A stretch of 64,000 bases of DNA, taken from the NCBI GenBank assembly GCA_964360635.1, contig CAYHXO010000002.1, positions 62,001 to 126,000 of the forward strand. Reading direction: 5' to 3'. This document shows, piece after piece, positions 60,578 through 64,000 of the stretch (the first letter of the stretch is position 1; every line of letters starts with the position of its first letter). The DNA is from CALRGE01 sp964360635. GTDB taxonomy: Bacteria; Patescibacteriota; Gracilibacteria; UBA1369; 2-02-FULL-48-14. Position numbers and translations under genes: made by a program. The notes beneath the pieces are model-generated. The model ran no database searches. It worked only from the letters and a program-made list of their open reading frames with translations, and was not told the origin of the DNA.

Positions 60578-62717
60578 TTACGGTAATTGTTTTGCTTATT
60601 GTGGAAATAACTCCATTATCTCCTTTTACTTTAAGCTGAATAACATAAGTTCCGGCAGTTTCAAATAAGTGTCCGTCAGGTGATGGACCTTTATCAATAT
60701 ATCCGTCGCCGTAATCCCATACATAATCCACAATTGAACCTCTTGAACAGCTGGCAGTTGGAGTTACATAAAATGGTGCTGATCCATGATCTGAATTTAC
60801 AGTAAAGCAGGCAGTCAATGAAACCGGTCGAACAACTATTTGTGTACTTGTTGTTGCAGTTTCTCCATCGGCACCAAGAATAGTTAATACTGCGGTGAAA
60901 GTACCCTGAGTTGAGTATTCATAAGTTGCAGCAGAGTTACCGTTAAATGGCGTTCCACCTTCTCCAAAATCAATTTTATAATCTGCGATTGTACCGTCTT
61001 TATATGTTGAAGCTGATGCGTCAAAAGTCACTGTCAATGGATACTCTCCTGATGTTGGAGTAACAGTCCATTTTGCAACAATTCCCTGTGGAGTTACTTT
61101 AATCGGCACTGTTGTTTCAGAGGTATTTTTTGCTGAATCCGTAAGAATCAATCGTGCAGTATAATCACCTTCTTCCTCATAAGTATAAGATGCATTACTA
61201 CCGGTATCATCAACTTCTCCATCGTCATCAAAATCCCATTGATATGAAATAATATCCTTTTCTTTATCAGTTGAAGTAGATGCATTAAAGCTGATTTCAA
61301 GTGGAAGTGGGCCGGTAATTGTGCCGTTCACAGCCTTAGGGTCGCTTGAAATTTTTGCGTCTGGCGGAGTTCCTTTATCAATCACAACAATATCAAGAGT
61401 TTGATTATCAGTATTTGAACTCTTATCCATTATTGTAAGTTTTATTGTTAACTCACCTGATTTTGAGAAAGTGTGATTGACGGTTTTTCCTGTTGTCTTA
61501 GAGGATCCGTCGCCGAAATCCCAGTTATATGCCGTGATACTTCCATCTTTAATTTGTGAAGATTCACCTGAAAAAGTATATTTTTCACCTGTGTAATAAA
61601 TTTCATCAATTCCAACGTCGGAATTGATTATTGCCCTCAATCCGTTAACTGTACCGGCTTCAATTTCTTGAGTATCAATATCTGAAGCGCCGTTATTATC
61701 TGTAACTTTTAGGGAAACTTTGAAAGTACCTTCATTTTCATATGTGAATTCAGCAGTTGCTTCATTCGCATCGTCATAATCTCCATCACCGTCTAAGTCC
61801 CATTCGTAACTCTTAATTTGACCGTCAGGATCATAAGAAGCAGAGCCATCAAATTTCACTTCTAATGGAATTTCACCACTATCAGGTTTCATAATGAATG
61901 ATGCGGAAGTCGATTCATTTGTAATTACAACTTCTTTAGTAAAATCTTGAGTAAATTCTTTTTTAGTTGAAAGTTCTTCAAGTCCGACAGTTAATTTTAC
62001 AGTATATTTGCCATCTGCTGAGGCTTTTTTTGTATATCTGTGGCTTGTAATATTACCATTTGCAGATGTACCGTCACCAAAATTCCAAGTGTAAGAAATT
62101 ATGGCAATACTTGTTTCATCTATAGGTAGATTACTAGCGTCAAAATTTATTTCTATAGGAGCTGTAAGTCCGATTGTATCTGATGGTGTAGTAACAATTC
62201 CTCCGCTAACTTCAGTTACAAGTTTAGGACCGAGTAGAATTATTGAAACCAACCAAAGTGCGGCAAATAGTAAAAATGCCACACCGGACATCATTGCTTT
62301 TTTTGAAGACGCCTTTTTCTTTTCTAGTTCCTGATTATTTGTCATTAGTGATTTCAAAAGGAAGACTAGTGAAACCATCAAGGTTATAAAAACCAACAAT
62401 CCGAATTGAGCATGTAGTACATTCATCAAAATGCCGTCGAAATCCTTTTGCTTCATTCCTCCAATATATTTGAAGAATGTTAAATCTTTTCCACCTGCTA
62501 AAAATGCCCATGCATAAACAAAAGCAATTGATGCAAAATAAGCTAATCCCATTAAAATTCCCAATCTCTTAAACATTTCTTTTGTCTTTGCTTTTTTTTC
62601 TTCCGGGGTCAGAATTTTTGGCGGTAGCGGCTGCGCAGCAGTCGGCATTGGTTTAGCCGTAGCAGTTGCAGCTGTTGGTTGCACTGGAGGTGTTGGTGGG
62701 ATTGGAGTATCGGTCAT
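60567..62717 (-). CDS. membrane-anchored protein with about six PKD domains
   Basis: 716 residues. A Pro/Thr/Ala-rich N-terminus is followed by three membrane helices (LGILMGLAYFASIAFVYAWA; FGLLVFITLMVSLVFLL; GVAFLLFAALWLVSIILLG). Tandem PKD-type domains then follow, recognised by YTWNFGDGTS, YEWDLDGDGDYDD, YNWDFGDGSSKT, YQWDFDDDGEVDD, YKIDFGEGG and YVWDYGDGYID. PKD domains mediate protein or glycan contacts outside the cell. The start overlaps the stop of the next upstream PKD gene by one base, so the pair is co-translated. Confidence 0.88.
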   Translation of the reverse strand: MTDTPIPPTPPVQPTAATATAKPMPTAAQPLPPKILTPEEKKAKTKEMFKRLGILMGLAYFASIAFVYAWAFLAGGKDLTFFKYIGGMKQKDFDGILMNVLHAQFGLLVFITLMVSLVFLLKSLMTNNQELEKKKASSKKAMMSGVAFLLFAALWLVSIILLGPKLVTEVSGGIVTTPSDTIGLTAPIEINFDASNLPIDETSIAIISYTWNFGDGTSANGNITSHRYTKKASADGKYTVKLTVGLEELSTKKEFTQDFTKEVVITNESTSASFIMKPDSGEIPLEVKFDGSASYDPDGQIKSYEWDLDGDGDYDDANEATAEFTYENEGTFKVSLKVTDNNGASDIDTQEIEAGTVNGLRAIINSDVGIDEIYYTGEKYTFSGESSQIKDGSITAYNWDFGDGSSKTTGKTVNHTFSKSGELTIKLTIMDKSSNTDNQTLDIVVIDKGTPPDAKISSDPKAVNGTITGPLPLEISFNASTSTDKEKDIISYQWDFDDDGEVDDTGSNASYTYEEEGDYTARLILTDSAKNTSETTVPIKVTPQGIVAKWTVTPTSGEYPLTVTFDASASTYKDGTIADYKIDFGEGGTPFNGNSAATYEYSTQGTFTAVLTILGADGETATTSTQIVVRPVSLTACFTVNSDHGSAPFYVTPTASCSRGSIVDYVWDYGDGYIDKGPSPDGHLFETAGTYVIQLKVKGDNGVISTISKTITVTKS

Positions 62718-64000
62718 TATCTTTGTGGTTTGGAAGTATAAGCAAGGGTTGTACCGGCAATTGCTGCCATGAAAGCCCCTATAATAAATAGATATAATTC
62801 TGAATTTGTGGCGTTGAAAAGATTAGCACCTCCGGTGGATCCTTGGAAAGTGATTTGAAGTGTGTCATAAGCAGTTTCTCCGCTCTCATTATCAGTAACA
62901 GTTAACTTTGCGACAATCTGTCCATATGATTTATCGAAATTAGTCGTCCATGATCCTGATTTTGTCGCGGCATTATCAATATCATTTGCACGATCTCCAT
63001 CACTACTCGTGTCGTAGAAAATATTTTTATCAATCTGGAATGAGTAATCTTCACTTCCACCGGTTGCGTTAAAGTAGAAAATTACATCACCGTTTGTTCC
63101 AGACATTGTAACTTTTTTAGAAACAGCCGCAGGTAGACTTGAGAATAAAACAACTAGAGGTTCAATCGGCTCTTCAAGCACAACTGTAGCGTCATAAGAG
63201 TCTGTCTTTTCATATGTGTCTTCGATTGTGAGTTTTACCTCATAAGTTCCATAATCATCATAAACATGAGGAGGATTTTTCGTTGTAGCATCGGAGTCGT
63301 TATCAGCAATTGTGTCATTGTTGCTATCTTTTGAAGTGTCAAAATCCCATTTATAAGATTTTACAGTTATATCATTTGCAGTATCTGTTGTGGATTTATC
63401 TGTGAAAGTTGCTGTTTTTTCAGATACAGTAGAAGTGAATTCGGCTTTAGGATCAATAGTTTGAATCACTTTCACAGTGTTTGTTACTGAATCAGTTGAT
63501 CCAGCATTATCAAGAACAGTCATTTTTACAGTATAAGTTCCCAATTCAGGATAAGTATGGCTAGTGTTTTCTTTGTCTTTATCTTCAACATCGTTATCTT
63601 TAGTACCGTCACCATTTGCATCTGTTCCGGTATCAAAATCCCAATAAATCCCTGAATATTCAGCACCGTTTTCCGTGTCATAAGTAGTGTTATCTTTGAA
63701 TGATACTACTTTCCCAGATACGGTAGTTAAGAATGCGGCAACCGGCGGAGCGGAATTTGAAATAACATAAATTTTCTTATAATCTGAAATAGCTGTGGCG
63801 CCTGCGTCATCTTCAACTTTTAATCCAACATTAACGCCAAGAGGATGTGCCTGATCGAAAGTATATGTATAACTCGATTTTTCTTGAGCAATATTATCGC
63901 TAAACCCGTCACCTTCTAGATCCCAAGTATATGAAATAAGTTTACCGTCTGAATCAGTTGCTTCAGAGCTGAAAACAATTTCATCACCAACATAAACTTG
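62717..64000 (-). CDS. PKD-domain surface protein, 5' end beyond the window
   Basis: The frame is open from the window edge to the stop at 62717 (427 residues seen). Three PKD-like domains are visible: YTWDLEGDGFSDN, YWDFDTGTDANGDG, YKWDFDTSKDSNND. A beta-sandwich region with VTMSGTNGDVIFYFNATGGS follows, then a C-terminal membrane helix (LYLFIIGAFMAAIAGTTLAY) ending TSKPQR. It is probably exported and held by the C-terminal helix. It pairs with the next gene, which has its helices at the N-terminus. The total length is unknown. Confidence 0.85.
   Translation of the reverse strand, partial: QVYVGDEIVFSSEATDSDGKLISYTWDLEGDGFSDNIAQEKSSYTYTFDQAHPLGVNVGLKVEDDAGATAISDYKKIYVISNSAPPVAAFLTTVSGKVVSFKDNTTYDTENGAEYSGIYWDFDTGTDANGDGTKDNDVEDKDKENTSHTYPELGTYTVKMTVLDNAGSTDSVTNTVKVIQTIDPKAEFTSTVSEKTATFTDKSTTDTANDITVKSYKWDFDTSKDSNNDTIADNDSDATTKNPPHVYDDYGTYEVKLTIEDTYEKTDSYDATVVLEEPIEPLVVLFSSLPAAVSKKVTMSGTNGDVIFYFNATGGSEDYSFQIDKNIFYDTSSDGDRANDIDNAATKSGSWTTNFDKSYGQIVAKLTVTDNESGETAYDTLQITFQGSTGGANLFNATNSELYLFIIGAFMAAIAGTTLAYTSKPQR

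Noticed and set aside
1..64000. Use of TGA as a glycine codon
   Set aside because: Many well supported genes end in TGA at the expected length and none needs TGA read through.

Overview
The window looks like a chromosome segment from a Candidate Phyla Radiation (Patescibacteria) bacterium, most like Peregrinibacteria. That assignment is inference. It rests on low GC by eye, short intergenic gaps with many 1-50 base gene overlaps, long acidic secreted proteins with SLH, PKD and calcium-binding motifs, and reduced versions of housekeeping proteins. TGA acts as an ordinary stop (pgl, zwf, gnd and polX all end in it), so the Gracilibacteria/Absconditabacteria recoding of TGA to glycine does not apply. 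Many promoters are clear sigma-70 types (TTGNNN, 16-18 bases, TATAAT-like), often with an extended TG; Shine-Dalgarno sites are mostly weak or absent.

Layout. 0-7 kb: a MopE-like surface protein with a MYXO-CTERM-like tail, infB, then nucleotide-sugar genes (rmlB, rmlA) and a PfkB-family kinase. 7-11 kb (minus): rplS-rnhB-pyruvyltransferase, a winged-helix protein and tig. 11.3-15.6 kb: a 1441-residue unrecognised protein with three tandem ~245-residue repeats. 15.9-17.7 kb: a secreted metallopeptidase, a thioredoxin-like lipoprotein, tRNA-His and a LOG protein. 17.8-25.4 kb: a sugar-phosphate cluster (pgi-tkt facing rpmA-hypothetical-gnd-zwf-pgl) that encodes the whole oxidative pentose phosphate branch. 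25.8-27.3 kb: an M23 hydrolase and tRNA-Gln.

27.3-34.7 kb is a mosaic accessory region with higher GC by eye. It holds a structured RNA candidate, a 5'-truncated DUF1643 gene, a quinone-type pyrD, a DsrE-like protein, a CDF metal transporter, an SLH protein, the tail of a flavin amine oxidase, an ExoX-type nuclease between related hairpin repeats, a lipoprotein and a DinJ antitoxin with a decayed toxin. Part of it is bounded by a 14-base direct repeat that begins in the 3' end of tRNA-Gln.

34.8-50.3 kb is a mixed block: radical SAM/SPASM enzyme, Nudix, TspO, HNH nuclease, tRNA editing, GNAT, GDT1, FkbM, MscL, two large exported proteins, UppP, a glycosyltransferase, a DedA-like protein, a YgjP-like peptidase and an aquaporin. 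50.3-55 kb is a 1549-residue SLH surface protein with seven cysteine-rich repeats. 55.1-60.6 kb is a tight operon: polX (with a decayed PHP domain), rsmE, lipoprotein, rsmG, rlmE, aspA. 60.6-64 kb holds two PKD membrane proteins; the second runs off the window.

The most unusual items are the repeat/hairpin family and tRNA-linked mosaic at 27.3-33.3 kb, the giant repeat protein and its divergent promoter, a promoter-small ORF-terminator module at 37.26-37.41 kb, and several decayed genes. I did not find a complete, convincing new multi-gene system.
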